Positions 46,343-55,496 of a stretch of DNA of 64,000 nucleotides are shown piece by piece. The notes under the pieces were generated by a model. That model saw nothing but the letters and a program-made list of their open reading frames with translations. It did no database searches and was not told where the DNA came from. Source of the DNA: Bacillus sp. P14.5 (lineage in GTDB: Bacteria; Bacillota; Bacilli; Bacillales; Bacillaceae_B); the NCBI RefSeq assembly GCF_003316765.1, contig NZ_NIJF01000083.1, positions 62,001-126,000 of the forward strand, in the 5' to 3' direction. Position 1 is the first letter of the stretch. Each line of letters begins with the position of its first letter. Made by a program: the position numbers and the translations under genes.

Positions 46343-47572
46343 TTACAATGCATTTAAATCCCTGATTTCTCTGTCTTTTGGCAGCAGCCACGTCAAGACA
46401 CCTGCAAGCGGCAGAAAGCTGCAAAGAATCATGACAAATCGGATGCTGTATAAATCGGCCAAGCTTCCAAAGAGCACAGACCCCACTGCTCCCATTCCAA
46501 AAGCCAATCCAACAGTCAGACCGGAAACCATCCCTATCTTCTTAGGCAGCAATTCCTGTGCATAAACGACTGTTACACTGAAGCTGGATGAAAGGATGAA
46601 CCCGATCAAAAAGAAGACAGGTATGACAATCGCCAACGGCAAGTAAGGCAGAATGAGCGTTAATGGAGCAGAGCCGAGCATTGAGAGAAAAATGATGTTT
46701 CTCTTCCCGAATCTATCAGCCAGCGGTCCGCCGAAGAACGTACCAAGGACACCAGCAAACATGAATGTAAAAATATACAACTGCGCCTGCCGGATGGTCA
46801 GTCCGTAATCTTCTATTAGATAAAATTGATAATAATTTGTAATGCCTGCGCCATACCAAGACCTGGCGAAAACAAGGAAGACAACCAAAATCATTGCCAT
46901 CTTGATTTTTTTATGTATTCCTTTATTAACTTTTATTTTCTGTACCTGTTTCTTCTTTTTTAATCCACTCTCTAAGGACAGCCTTTTTTTATACCATTGT
47001 GACACCCGGACAAGAATTATAATTCCAATCCCTGCCGCTAGTGTAAAAAGCAAGGCCCCTTTCTGGCCAAGAGGTACAAAAATGAACGCCGTGATGATGG
47101 GGGCCAGTGATTGTCCCGTATTGCCTCCGACTTGGTAGATGGATTGTGCCAGCCCTCTCTTATTACCGGCTGCGAGATAGGCTACCCGGGATCCTTCTGG
47201 ATGAAAAATCGCTGAGCCGAAACCTATAAAGAGTACTGAGAATAAAAGAAAGATAAAGTTGTTGGATAAGGCGAAGCCGACCAAGCCCATCAGACTCGAC
47301 AGCATACCGAGCGGGAGAAGGAAAGGACGGGATTTAATATCTGCATAATAACCGAAAACAGGCTGAAGAAGAGAAGAGGTCATATTCAAAACAAAAGCAA
47401 TCCAGCCAATTTGTGTGTAGCTCAGGCCAAGCGACTTTTCTACAATTGGAAACATTGCCGGCACCACGGCCTGAAGAGTATCATTGATAAAGTGCCCTGA
47501 ACTGATGGCCAGCAGGACTCCGTACATTGTGGCCGTGCGTCTCGTTTCCTCTTTATTCAGAGTTTGCCCCAA
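46343..47572 (-). CDS. MFS transporter, fosmidomycin-resistance (Fsr) type
   Basis: About 409 residues and 12 membrane helices. Fsr hallmarks: 'GHFINDTLQAVVPAMFPIVE', 'FGSAIFHPEGSRVAYLAAG', 'QSIYQVGGNTGQSLAP'. Fsr-like carriers export fosmidomycin and other compounds. I take TTG 47572 as start (AGGAG 9 bases upstream); TTG 47581 sits directly on the AGGAG, and ATG at residue 19 is a further option. The 326 bases before it hold no gene; the upstream part near 47640-47690 is A/T-rich promoter-like sequence. Confidence 0.85.
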   Translation of the reverse strand: MGQTLNKEETRRTATMYGVLLAISSGHFINDTLQAVVPAMFPIVEKSLGLSYTQIGWIAFVLNMTSSLLQPVFGYYADIKSRPFLLPLGMLSSLMGLVGFALSNNFIFLLFSVLFIGFGSAIFHPEGSRVAYLAAGNKRGLAQSIYQVGGNTGQSLAPIITAFIFVPLGQKGALLFTLAAGIGIIILVRVSQWYKKRLSLESGLKKKKQVQKIKVNKGIHKKIKMAMILVVFLVFARSWYGAGITNYYQFYLIEDYGLTIRQAQLYIFTFMFAGVLGTFFGGPLADRFGKRNIIFLSMLGSAPLTLILPYLPLAIVIPVFFLIGFILSSSFSVTVVYAQELLPKKIGMVSGLTVGLAFGMGAVGSVLFGSLADLYSIRFVMILCSFLPLAGVLTWLLPKDREIRDLNAL

Positions 47573-47871
47573 TCGTTTCAACTCCTGTTCAAAAGTAAAT
47601 CTATTTCATGCTATGAAAGTCAACCTTACAAGTATAGCTTAATTAATAGGAATAGAAAATAATAATATTGTTTTAATTGACTTTCTTATTTTAAGATCCA
47701 TTGTACTGAAAAATCAGCCCGGAAAATTTGTGGGCTTAAGGATTATTCATTGATATCCTGCCACATTCGGCAATCGGCAAAAACCTTCATCAACTAAGTA
47801 CCCATATTTTGAAAATAGGCAGGACAATTTGCACGAGCACTGCCAGCAATAAGCCATATTGCTCAGACCTC

Positions 47872-47907
47872 AAAAAAAACTGGCGACAGGTTTCCCTGTC
47901 ACACAGT
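47872..47907 (-). terminator. Terminator of the RsbR-like gene
   Basis: TGACAGG / CCTGTC stem extended by CTG...CAG, then T8 on the minus strand. It overlaps the last codons. Confidence 0.75.
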
Positions 47908-48740
47908 CCTTTGAGTATTATTTCCCTTAATTGTATTGACTGCTTGTTTTAAACTGGAGTAGGTTTGGATTTTCTGAAAGTCGATTCCAAGATTCACAAC
48001 AGTTTGGACTATATCCGGTGTCATTCCGGTGACTTTCGCTTCAACCCCGATTAATTCCAACGAATCAATCAGCTGGAAAATGATTTGAGCCACATAGGTA
48101 TCAATGATTGGTACGCCTGAAAGATCCAGTATAAAGTAGTTAACTTTTAGCTGTGCACTTTTCTCTAGTGCTTTTTCCAGCATCAACTTCGCCCTGCTTG
48201 TGTCAATATCCCCTACAAGCGGCAGTACTGCTATATCATCAGAAATCGGTATCACAGGAACTGATAACTCAAATAAAGCTTCTTTGGAATTTCTTAATTG
48301 GTCTGCTTGGTAATCTACGAAGGGCAGGCTGAAATAACAGGTAACCTCTCCTATATCAGTTTCCAGGATATTTAACATATTATAAAACTCATCAATCGTC
48401 ATATTGTGCTTCTTCGCATGTGATTTCAGGAGATCACCTAATATGGTCCTGTATTCCGGAAACTCATTCAGCATTTCCTCCAGGCTGGCATTTAATGTAG
48501 CACATTGAGTTCCAGCCTTTTTCCCCCAAGCTTTAAAGTTTTTCTTGCGCTCGTCGTGTCCCAGTACAAAGGACTTTGCGAATAAATTGACCAGCTCTTC
48601 TCTCATTGTGAGCAAATCATTGGAAATTGACTGCATTTCAGGGTACTTTTTTGTCTGGATATCCGTGACTTCTTGAGCAAGCTCACTGCTTTTTTTAGTA
48701 CCAGGCTGCAGAATTCTTCATAAACTTTTTCGTTAGACAT
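47899..48740 (-). CDS. RsbR-like STAS-domain protein, frameshifted at 48690-48696
   Basis: About 281 residues joined. Non-heme-globin-like N-terminal region, then a C-terminal STAS domain: 'IAVLPLVGDIDTSRAKLMLE', 'FILDLSGVPIIDTYVAQIIF' with the conserved Asp-x-Ser and Thr positions phosphorylated in RsbR paralogs, 'EAKVTGMTPDIVQTVVNLG'. Such proteins form stressosomes that control sigma-B. Start ATG 48740 ('MSNEKVYEEFCSLVLKK'); the frame breaks in T7 (A7 on the coding strand) and A8 restores 'LKKSSELAQEVTDIQTKKYP'. No rsbS/rsbT next to it, so it is an orphan paralog. Confidence 0.85.
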
Positions 48741-48937
48741 TTAAACACCCTCTTTGCCTTTCTCTTATATCTACAATAACACTTTCTCTACTATTAAAGT
48801 GTATATTAAGAATGCAGGGAGATTCAAATGATATTATTCAGCCGCAGTTGCCAAAAGATATAAAACGGATGTTTATAGTATTGTGTATTTCCTTAATATA
48901 GGCTTTTTTTCCCGACCTGAATTATTACTTCAGTAAT

Positions 48938-48970
48938 AAAAATAACCTTCCCGGCAAAAGGGAAGGTTTC
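48938..48970 (-). terminator. Terminator of the YhcN-like gene
   Basis: GAAACCTTCCC / GGGAAGGTTATTTTT on the minus strand. Confidence 0.85.
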
Positions 48971-48978
48971 TGTTGAGT

Positions 48979-49497
48979 CTATTGAATATTTGTGAATAGA
49001 CCGGCAGCCCTCTCTTCAATACGTTCTCCCAGGTCTTCCACCGGACGGCCGCTATGGACCTGATTTCGATATTTTTTCATATCCTTGATGAGTTCATTAT
49101 CGGTGGTTACAAAGACGTTCTCAATGTTTCCGTCCACACTCTTCACCGCTTGTTCTATCTTTTCCTTGAGATCGGCATCAAAGCTCTTGGCCAGGCGGTT
49201 TTCCAAAACAATGGCTGTATAGGCATCCTTGCCCTTGGTATACACGTAAGCACGTTCTACTTCATAGAATTTCATTACTTTGTTTGCCATCCGGTCTGTC
49301 TTCCCATAAGCAGGGTCGGCGGGGTTTGCCTCACCATATATATTATTTCCTCCGGAGTTTGTAGTGTTGTAGCGGACCTGCTGAACACCCATTCCTCCAC
49401 CTTCGCCTTCCTGCCCAAGGTTCTCATCATTATTTAATGCGCAGCCTGCCAGAAATGTCATCATCATCATGATCATTGAGCACAATAATTTTTTCAT
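48979..49497 (-). CDS. YhcN/YlaJ-family sporulation lipoprotein
   Basis: About 172 residues from ATG 49497 (AAAGGAGG upstream). Lipoprotein signal peptide with lipobox 'FLAGC'. Mature part has the YhcN/YlaJ pattern: 'RMANKVMKFYEVERAYVYTK', 'DAYTAIVLENRLAKSFDADL' and 'KIEQAVKSVDGNIENVFVTT'. Family members sit on the forespore inner membrane and help outgrowth. Single gene. Confidence 0.85.
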   Translation of the reverse strand: MKKLLCSMIMMMMTFLAGCALNNDENLGQEGEGGGMGVQQVRYNTTNSGGNNIYGEANPADPAYGKTDRMANKVMKFYEVERAYVYTKGKDAYTAIVLENRLAKSFDADLKEKIEQAVKSVDGNIENVFVTTDNELIKDMKKYRNQVHSGRPVEDLGERIEERAAGLFTNIQ

Positions 49498-49629
49498 AAC
49501 GTGACCTCCTTTATCTTCTCCACCTAGAGTTTCCAAATTCCAAGAAAAAATACTGAGCAGCAGGATCTTCTTAGATCAGCTAAGTGTACCAGTATCCGGC
49601 TGAAGGAAGTACAACGCAAAAAGAGGCTG

Positions 49630-50105
49630 GGGCAAAACCTTATAAAAAGCTCTTTTCAAAAGAATGTGTCTGAGTATAAAGAAAGGATTTCCGCTCCAGG
49701 TGCACGACTCCGCGGGGCGGGCGCTGAGCCTCCTCGGCTTCATAAAAAGCGGAAGCGGCCGTTCAGCACCGTACGGATTGTAGGGCTCCTGCATGAGATA
49801 AAGGAATCACGAAGAGCGAAAGCGATTCGATGATGACTTATCGCAAGGAAGGAGACCGAAATCCGCTAGGTGCTGGCCGCTGGAGCTAGATTCGCCTGCG
49901 GGGTTACGTTCCAGTGGGTACGTAACCTTGGTCAGCCCCGACAGGCAAATGTTCCTCAGAGAAAAAAAGGCGGTCTTTCCTTTTATTCTCAGAGGGTTGT
50001 TTGACCCCGAGGGGCTAGGCGCTGGAACTAGACGACCGCTAGTCCCGCAGGAGGTCGCCCACCTTCCGCTCCAATCCGCCTACGATCAGGAACTGGCGGA
50101 TAACC
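49630..50105. repeat. GC-rich repeat family B, long copy 6
   Basis: Longest copy: 'GGATTTCCGCTCCAGGTGCA', 'GACTCCGCGGGGCGGGCGCT', 'GAGCCTCCTCGGCTTC', a middle part 'GCATGAGATAAAGGAATCAC' shared with 36.35 kb, then 'CAGGCAAATGTTCCTCAGAG' and 'TTTGACCCCGAGGGGCTAGG' shared with 0.5 and 11.6 kb, ending in 'CTCCAATCCGCC'. No gene in 49498-50258. Confidence 0.8.
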
Positions 50106-50152
50106 TAATCTAAAAAGTAACATCTATAAGGTAAGAGCCTAATAACCAAAAT

Positions 50153-50200
50153 GAACCGCATGAGATCAAGTATGTAACCTTGATCTCATGCGGTTTTATT
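50153..50200. terminator. Orphan 17-base-pair hairpin
   Basis: AACCGCATGAGATCAAG / CTTGATCTCATGCGGTT followed by TTATTTT. The plus-strand side has no gene; on the minus strand it could end the hydrolase transcript (stop 50259). Confidence 0.75.
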
Positions 50201-50258
50201 TTCGATGATTTCTACTTGCAACAATTAGTTTTCTACTTTTGTCCCAGCCTCTTATAGA

Positions 50259-52490
50259 TCAACGTTCAATACCAATTTCGTCGAGGAAAATGTGACCTTC
50301 TGGTGTTTGATCGAACACAAATTCAATGGTATTAATGTTTTCAATTGGCACATCAAATTTTTCAAAGGGGATCCTGAAGGTCTGAAGTACAGGTTCGTGT
50401 GAATTCCCGTATCGCGCCTTTTGATAAAACACTGTTTTACTTTGCTGTATATGGAGCGCTGGAGCAAGTTTTAAGGCTTCCCCCAAAGACACTTCCGACG
50501 CTTTTCCATCCTTCGTAATCACACGGATTGTGAAATCGGAGGCTTCCTTCATGCTGTCCATGCTTGCAGCAGAAAATGTGAATACATCCTCTTTAGTGAC
50601 AGTTTCTTTTCTAAAATAATCCTCCGAAAACTCCAGTTGGAATTTTCCCGGGTTTGAATAGCTTTCATCCCATTTCAGGTAGACTCCATGATTTCCCCTG
50701 TCTTCATTCTCCCGGGATTTCAAGACACCTTCCTTCCAGCTTCTTAACCTTACTGCCTTGAAGGTAACCTCCGCACTATTTCCGGTAACTAGATCATAGT
50801 CATTTTCAAAATCATTGATCACTTGGAATCGGTTATCGCTGTACCGATTGATATAGGTGGTGTCCGGAAGCCACTTAAGTGCATAGCTGTAATCCTGAAA
50901 CATAGGTCTATATTCTTCTTTCCCTTTCAAAGTGGCGTCAAGGAATCCGGAAATATAGGTTTTGGCAATCTGCCTCTGCTCCTCCCCTTCCAGAAGAGGC
51001 TTCTTATTGATGAATAGATTCATTGGCAGTGAGGTATCATTATCGCCCCAGACAGTATTAAACTGTCCGTGATTGGCTCCATGAATATAAAGGGAAGATT
51101 TGAACCACTCCCCTTTACCGCTGAATGTCAGGCCATCATATTGACGATCACCGCTGTACTCGGAAACATCACTGTCATACGAGCCGTGAAGAAGCAGATA
51201 ATTGACATCTTCCAGTTGGACCGGCTTCTCACCCAATGTAAAATAATCTGTTGGAGCTATAGAGATAACCGACTTGATTTTATAATCGAAACGAAAGGTC
51301 ACCATTCCATTATTCGGATACCGGTCCAGCTTATTAAATTCAGTTGCCACTGCTGCTGCCTGTCCGCCGCGGGAATGTCCAAGCAGGGCAATGTTGTCAA
51401 AATCGACTTTATTATAAAGCTCTGTGTTTTCCGATTCATGGAACTCTTCAAACTGGCCCAGGTGCTTCAGCATCATCCACGCCCTTGTACTTATCTCATT
51501 ATTCAAGCCTCCCGACCAAGAAGAGGTATTCAAAAAATTTTCATCTAAAGAGACTGCAATATAACCTCTGCTGGCCAGGAGTTCTCCCAAATAGGCATAT
51601 CCCTCATCCGAGAAGTCCTCCATTGCATGATTTCCATGGACCATCAATACCAGCGGAAACTTGCCTGCTCCCTCAGGCATCCATACGGTCCCATTCACTG
51701 GGAGCTCTGTCCGGTCAAATCCCCAGTACCACGTCCTGTATTTGTTCCAGCCCCCAGTCACCAAGGAGGCATTCAAAGAGTCTGTTTCATATTCTGCCCC
51801 TTCAGCGAATTTCGGCCGCCTTTTATCCGTTCCACTTCCATAAGTAAAGGTCTTGACCTCGTACCCCCCCATCTTTGAAGGGTCCTCTGCCTTGAGATCT
51901 TTAGGTACCGTATCTGTTACAGGAGGTTGGTATCTATCAAATCCAGGAGACCACACCCAAAGAGCAAATCCAGCACAGCACAAAAGGCCAAATCCCAGCA
52001 TAATCACAGAAAAAGGCTTGGTCCTTTTTGAGTTCCACCAATAACCTGCAGCTCCTCCAGCCAGTATTCCCGCTCCTATAATCACATAGGTTAAAGGCAG
52101 GATTTGATAGGCAGCCCTTACCTGGGAAAAAAGAATGACCAAAAGAATCACAGAAGATAAAACGACAGCCAGAAATCGGTTATTCATTTTTTTAATCAGT
52201 ATGATAATGGGATATAAGATATATGGACTCAACGCAGCCGCCAATACACCAGGAATGAACACAATAAGAAAATCAACTGCAGGACCCAGGCCAGTTTTCA
52301 GGCCGATGCCGAAAAGAGCCACAAAGAACAGTAGCATGAAAAAAGCTCCTGCTGCAGCTCCCTTCCATGCCTTTCGGAAGAAATCTTCAACTGCATTCCA
52401 AGCAGATAGAACACGCTTTTTCACACGCAGAAAGACGGCATTCTTTTTCTTTATTTCAATTGGTTGTTTTAATTGTTTGTTCGGTTCCAT
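50259..52490 (-). CDS. Large membrane-anchored alpha/beta hydrolase
   Basis: 743 residues from ATG 52490 (GGTGGAAG upstream). Lys-rich N-terminus, then four or five membrane helices (about 45-205), an alpha/beta-hydrolase domain (about 270-560) with 'PLVLMVHGNHAMEDFSDEGY', nucleophile elbow 'IALLGHSRGGQAAA' (Ser), 'LLLHGSYDSDVSEYSG' (Asp) and 'IHGANHGQFN' (His), and a ~170-residue C-terminal beta-rich domain. Chlorophyllase/acetylhydrolase-like core; substrate unknown. The domains after the membrane part probably face outside. Single gene. Confidence 0.8.
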   Translation of the reverse strand: MEPNKQLKQPIEIKKKNAVFLRVKKRVLSAWNAVEDFFRKAWKGAAAGAFFMLLFFVALFGIGLKTGLGPAVDFLIVFIPGVLAAALSPYILYPIIILIKKMNNRFLAVVLSSVILLVILFSQVRAAYQILPLTYVIIGAGILAGGAAGYWWNSKRTKPFSVIMLGFGLLCCAGFALWVWSPGFDRYQPPVTDTVPKDLKAEDPSKMGGYEVKTFTYGSGTDKRRPKFAEGAEYETDSLNASLVTGGWNKYRTWYWGFDRTELPVNGTVWMPEGAGKFPLVLMVHGNHAMEDFSDEGYAYLGELLASRGYIAVSLDENFLNTSSWSGGLNNEISTRAWMMLKHLGQFEEFHESENTELYNKVDFDNIALLGHSRGGQAAAVATEFNKLDRYPNNGMVTFRFDYKIKSVISIAPTDYFTLGEKPVQLEDVNYLLLHGSYDSDVSEYSGDRQYDGLTFSGKGEWFKSSLYIHGANHGQFNTVWGDNDTSLPMNLFINKKPLLEGEEQRQIAKTYISGFLDATLKGKEEYRPMFQDYSYALKWLPDTTYINRYSDNRFQVINDFENDYDLVTGNSAEVTFKAVRLRSWKEGVLKSRENEDRGNHGVYLKWDESYSNPGKFQLEFSEDYFRKETVTKEDVFTFSAASMDSMKEASDFTIRVITKDGKASEVSLGEALKLAPALHIQQSKTVFYQKARYGNSHEPVLQTFRIPFEKFDVPIENINTIEFVFDQTPEGHIFLDEIGIER

Positions 52491-52696
52491 AAGACTTCCA
52501 CCTTTTTTATTCTCCAACGCCATTATATCAAAGTTGGTGCACTTTTACGGTTTAAAATTTTGTAAATAATACTGTATGACTCACAGACTCATTATCTTCC
52601 TTAGTCAAATTCCCTGCATGAAGAATTCCTTAGACAGTTGAATTCTCCTAAAATTTATACCGGGATTACCAAGCCAACAATATTCAACCTGTAATA

Positions 52697-52733
52697 AAGA
52701 AAAGCTGTTCCCGGAAAAGGAACAGCTTTTCTT
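52697..52733 (-). terminator. Terminator of the MutS2 paralog
   Basis: AAGAAAAGCTGTTCC / GGAACAGCTTTTCTT on the minus strand. Confidence 0.85.
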
Positions 52734-52735
52734 AA

Positions 52736-54673
52736 TCATTCGTGCGCATCATGAATGATGATTGTTTGTTCATCATGCCTGCGGTTCATTTGGTGGTTCT
52801 TCTTCCGGTATTCTTTTGATTTAAAGACGATATCGAAATCATAGTCTTCCGGATACAACTCTTTTGCTGAAATATAAAGTTCCAGCCGTTTATGGTTAAT
52901 CTCTCTTTTTTCACCTTTGATCAGCACAGAGTAGCAGCCCGTTTTATCTGGACCTTTCTCAACTATTCCTATTTCACCTGCAGGGCTGACTTTTACATTG
53001 TCTCCCATCACAAATTGGGCAATTTTTGTTTTGCTCTCTTGTCTTTTTGGCTGCTCTCTTCTTGCATAGCGGTTGACAGCCACCTGTTTCTCAAGTTCTT
53101 TCCGTTTCTGGTACTCTTCTGGAACGGCAGTGTATTTCTTGACCTCTTTATAAGTCACTTTATGGGCAGCCTCAACTATAGCAGGGTGCATACCCAGCTT
53201 GAGGGCAATTGAAAAGGCCTGGCTTTCTCCTCCTTTTCCGACGATAAGGCGATACGTTGGTTCGAGCGTATCAAGGTTAAATTCCATCGAACCGTTGATG
53301 AACCCTTTCTCTCTTTCGGCAAAATCCTTGATTTCACTATAGTGGGTAGTGGCGAGCAGTGTGGCTCCCTTGTCATAAAGCTTTTGCAAAATGGCGGTTG
53401 CAAGTCCCATCCCTTCTCCCGGGTCCGTCCCCGAGCCAAGCTCATCTAACAATATCAAACTTCTGTCACTAGCTTCCTGAAGTATTTCAATAATATTTTT
53501 TATATGCGAACTAAAGGTGCTCAAGTTCTGCTGCAGGCTCTGCCCATCCCCAATATCCAGGAGTATTTTCTGGTAGATACCGATATGGCTGCCTTTTTCC
53601 ACAGGAACATGGATACCGCATTGAGCCATCAGCGTGAGCAAACCCACTGTTTTGATCGAAACTGTTTTTCCTCCGGTATTCGGTCCAGTGATCAACAGGG
53701 CGTGAAACTCTCTTCCCATCTCTATATTCAGGGGAACAGCAGCATTTCCGATAAGAGGGTGTCTTGCATTTTTTAATAAAATATAGTGAGACTCGTTTAG
53801 TTCCACCGGATTGCCGCCTATCGCTCTGCTGTACTTCGCTTTGGCAAAAAGAAGGTCATAATTGATCATAATTTCTACTGCCAGCTTCAATTCTTTCTCG
53901 TGCTGCTGTACAAGCCCTGTTAAATACAGCAAAACACTTTCCACTTCAGACTCTTCTTCCATTTTCAGATGCATTAATTGATCTTGCTGTATTCCTGCTT
54001 CTTCCGGTTCGATATAAAGGGTGGAGCCCGATGCAGATGAATCCAGCACTGCGCCCTTGATTTTGGCTTTGTACTCTTTTTTAACAGGAATAACGTATCG
54101 TCCTGCCCGTTGACTGACGATCGCTTCTTGAATGTAAGCTTTATACTTATTGGATTTAATCATACTGTTGACTTTCTCTTTGAGCCTTTCCTCCTGGATG
54201 CTGATTTGTTTCCTGATCTTCAGCAGCTCTTTTGACGCATAGTCATCCACTTGGCCGTTACGAATACAGCGGTTGATTCCATCATACAGATGCGGCAGGT
54301 CTTCGATGGACCAGACATAAGACGAAACCCTCGGTGCAATGAATTCTTTATCTTTCATGAACCTTTTTAATTTTCCGCAGCAATCCAGAAATAAAAGCAG
54401 CTTAAGAAACTGGCCGGCCCTAAGTGCTGTTCCCTTATTCATTTGGTTAAGAATGATTTCAATTCCGTCAAGCGCATGAATCGGCACACTCTCGCTTTTT
54501 TTCAGAATTTCTACTGCTTCTGTAACCTCATCCAGCCATGCAGAGATTTGGTTTTTATTAAAAGATGGCGAAATAGCTTTAACAAGCCCTTTGCCAGAAT
54601 CAGTCAGGGCATAGTTTGCTATTTCGTCTTTGATTTTTTGAAATTCCAGTTGTTTAAATGTATTTTCGTTCAA
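52736..54673 (-). CDS. MutS2 paralog lacking the Smr nuclease domain
   Basis: 645 residues (MutS2 is about 785). Core and clamp region ('SQRAGRYVIPVKKEYKAKIK', 'GAVLDSSASGSTLYIEPEEA'), MutS ATPase with Walker A 'LITGPNTGGKTVSIKTVGLL', Walker B 'LILLDELGSGTDPGEGMG' and 'LLATTHYSEIKDFA', then a KOW-like segment ('FVMGDNVKVSPAGEIGIVEK'). It stops where Smr would begin, ending 'QTIIIHDAHE'. MutS2 of B. subtilis acts on collided ribosomes; ATPase and KOW are its ribosome-splitting parts. TTG start, GGAGG 8 bases before. Preceded by a ~490-base leader with uORF and two terminators. Confidence 0.88.
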   Translation of the reverse strand: MNENTFKQLEFQKIKDEIANYALTDSGKGLVKAISPSFNKNQISAWLDEVTEAVEILKKSESVPIHALDGIEIILNQMNKGTALRAGQFLKLLLFLDCCGKLKRFMKDKEFIAPRVSSYVWSIEDLPHLYDGINRCIRNGQVDDYASKELLKIRKQISIQEERLKEKVNSMIKSNKYKAYIQEAIVSQRAGRYVIPVKKEYKAKIKGAVLDSSASGSTLYIEPEEAGIQQDQLMHLKMEEESEVESVLLYLTGLVQQHEKELKLAVEIMINYDLLFAKAKYSRAIGGNPVELNESHYILLKNARHPLIGNAAVPLNIEMGREFHALLITGPNTGGKTVSIKTVGLLTLMAQCGIHVPVEKGSHIGIYQKILLDIGDGQSLQQNLSTFSSHIKNIIEILQEASDRSLILLDELGSGTDPGEGMGLATAILQKLYDKGATLLATTHYSEIKDFAEREKGFINGSMEFNLDTLEPTYRLIVGKGGESQAFSIALKLGMHPAIVEAAHKVTYKEVKKYTAVPEEYQKRKELEKQVAVNRYARREQPKRQESKTKIAQFVMGDNVKVSPAGEIGIVEKGPDKTGCYSVLIKGEKREINHKRLELYISAKELYPEDYDFDIVFKSKEYRKKNHQMNRRHDEQTIIIHDAHE

Positions 54674-54871
54674 TTTTTATTCCTCCAGATTTTGTTTTGG
54701 AACGGACTCTTTTTAAATAACTTCTTTGAGGCATTTCCGATTGGAATGGTCTCTAGGAGCTATCCTGAGTCCTCTTCTTTACTCAGCTATGATTTCCCTT
54801 ACGCCTTCCTGACCACCTTACTTCGATTGGCCCCTGCCCTTTTCTAACTTGACTAATCCGTTTTTGAACAC

Positions 54872-54907
54872 AAAAAAACCGCAATGAACAATGTCCATTA
54901 CGGTTTT
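54872..54907 (-). terminator. Second leader terminator before the MutS2 paralog
   Basis: AAAACCG.AATG / CATT.CGGTTTTTTT on the minus strand. Confidence 0.7.
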
Positions 54908-54951
54908 CGATATCATACAAAGGGAAGGCTCCAGCAGCTGAAAGATTGCAC

Positions 54952-54978
54952 AAAAAAACTGTGCGTGATCGACACAGT
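54952..54978 (-). terminator. First leader terminator before the MutS2 paralog
   Basis: ACTGTG, 9-base loop, CACAGT then T7 on the minus strand; short stem, so it should be easy to disrupt. Confidence 0.55.
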
Positions 54979-55108
54979 GCTGCAGACAGGTGTTTGCATG
55001 CTATGATCATTGTTCTTAACTCATCAGTCATAAAGACATACTTAAATAAGCTTGTGGACAGTGATTTTTTCTGCCCTGCCTTCATGAATGACCGTATAAA
55101 ATTACGGA

Positions 55109-55132
55109 TTAGTTAAGAACGACACCTAACAT
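55109..55132 (-). CDS. 7-codon upstream ORF (MLGVVLN)
   Basis: ATG TTA GGT GTC GTT CTT AAC TAA, with AAGGGG 9 bases before. Its last codons are one arm of the leader's alternative helix, so a ribosome on the uORF would control folding. Too short for a functional protein. Confidence 0.5.
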   Translation of the reverse strand: MLGVVLN

Positions 55133-55217
55133 ACTTCATTTCCCCTTTTGAGAGATTTAATATTTACAACTACATAGTATTCCAACTAGACTGCATTTGT
55201 CAATCTCATACGCAGAT

Positions 55218-55496
55218 TTAGAGTTTGACATCATATTTATTCTTCAGCTCTTCTGGCGCCATCTTAATCATCTGCTGCAGTATTAATGTAAACACCGCAA
55301 TATCATCCACTATCCCAAATATGACGAGCCAGTCTGGAATTAAGTCGAATGGCAGCAGGATGTAACCAAGGATAAAGCCTACTGACAAAAGTTTTTTCCA
55401 TACCTTCACAGATGGTGACTTAAAAAATGCGACTAAAAACGGAATTGACCTTCTGATGTTGAAAAGAAATTTTAATCTGCTGATAAACCGTGCCAA
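55218..55496 (-). CDS. YkvA/DUF1232 small membrane protein
   Basis: 92 residues from TTG (AAAGGAGG upstream). DUF1232 core 'LGYILLPFDLIPDWLVIFGI' and 'VDDIAVFTLILQQM', with the conserved D-x-IPD...DD. Function unknown. The MutS2-paralog promoter begins right after its stop codon; read-through is possible. Confidence 0.88.
   Translation of the reverse strand: MARFISRLKFLFNIRRSIPFLVAFFKSPSVKVWKKLLSVGFILGYILLPFDLIPDWLVIFGIVDDIAVFTLILQQMIKMAPEELKNKYDVKL

Larger units (their letters stand above)
54674..55203 (-). promoter_or_regulatory. Leader of the MutS2 paralog with uORF and attenuators
   Basis: Promoter TTGACA (55198-55203), 18 bases, TACTAT (55174-55179), just after the ykvA stop. Then a uORF, two intrinsic terminators and alternative pairing: GTTCTTAACT at the uORF end (55111-55120) is the perfect complement of AGTTAAGAAC (55012-55021), and the overlapping ACTAATCCG (55105-55113) of CGGATTAGT (54852-54860). 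Inferred transcription attenuator. Confidence 0.6.

Noticed and set aside
54781-54860. T-box riboswitch before the MutS2 paralog (AAGGTGGTCAGG)
   Set aside because: Only a loose match to the T-box sequence, no specifier stem and no terminator right after it.
54783-55085. 100-codon minus-strand frame in the MutS2-paralog leader
   Set aside because: Crosses two terminators and has no family-like sequence; leader RNA is the better explanation.
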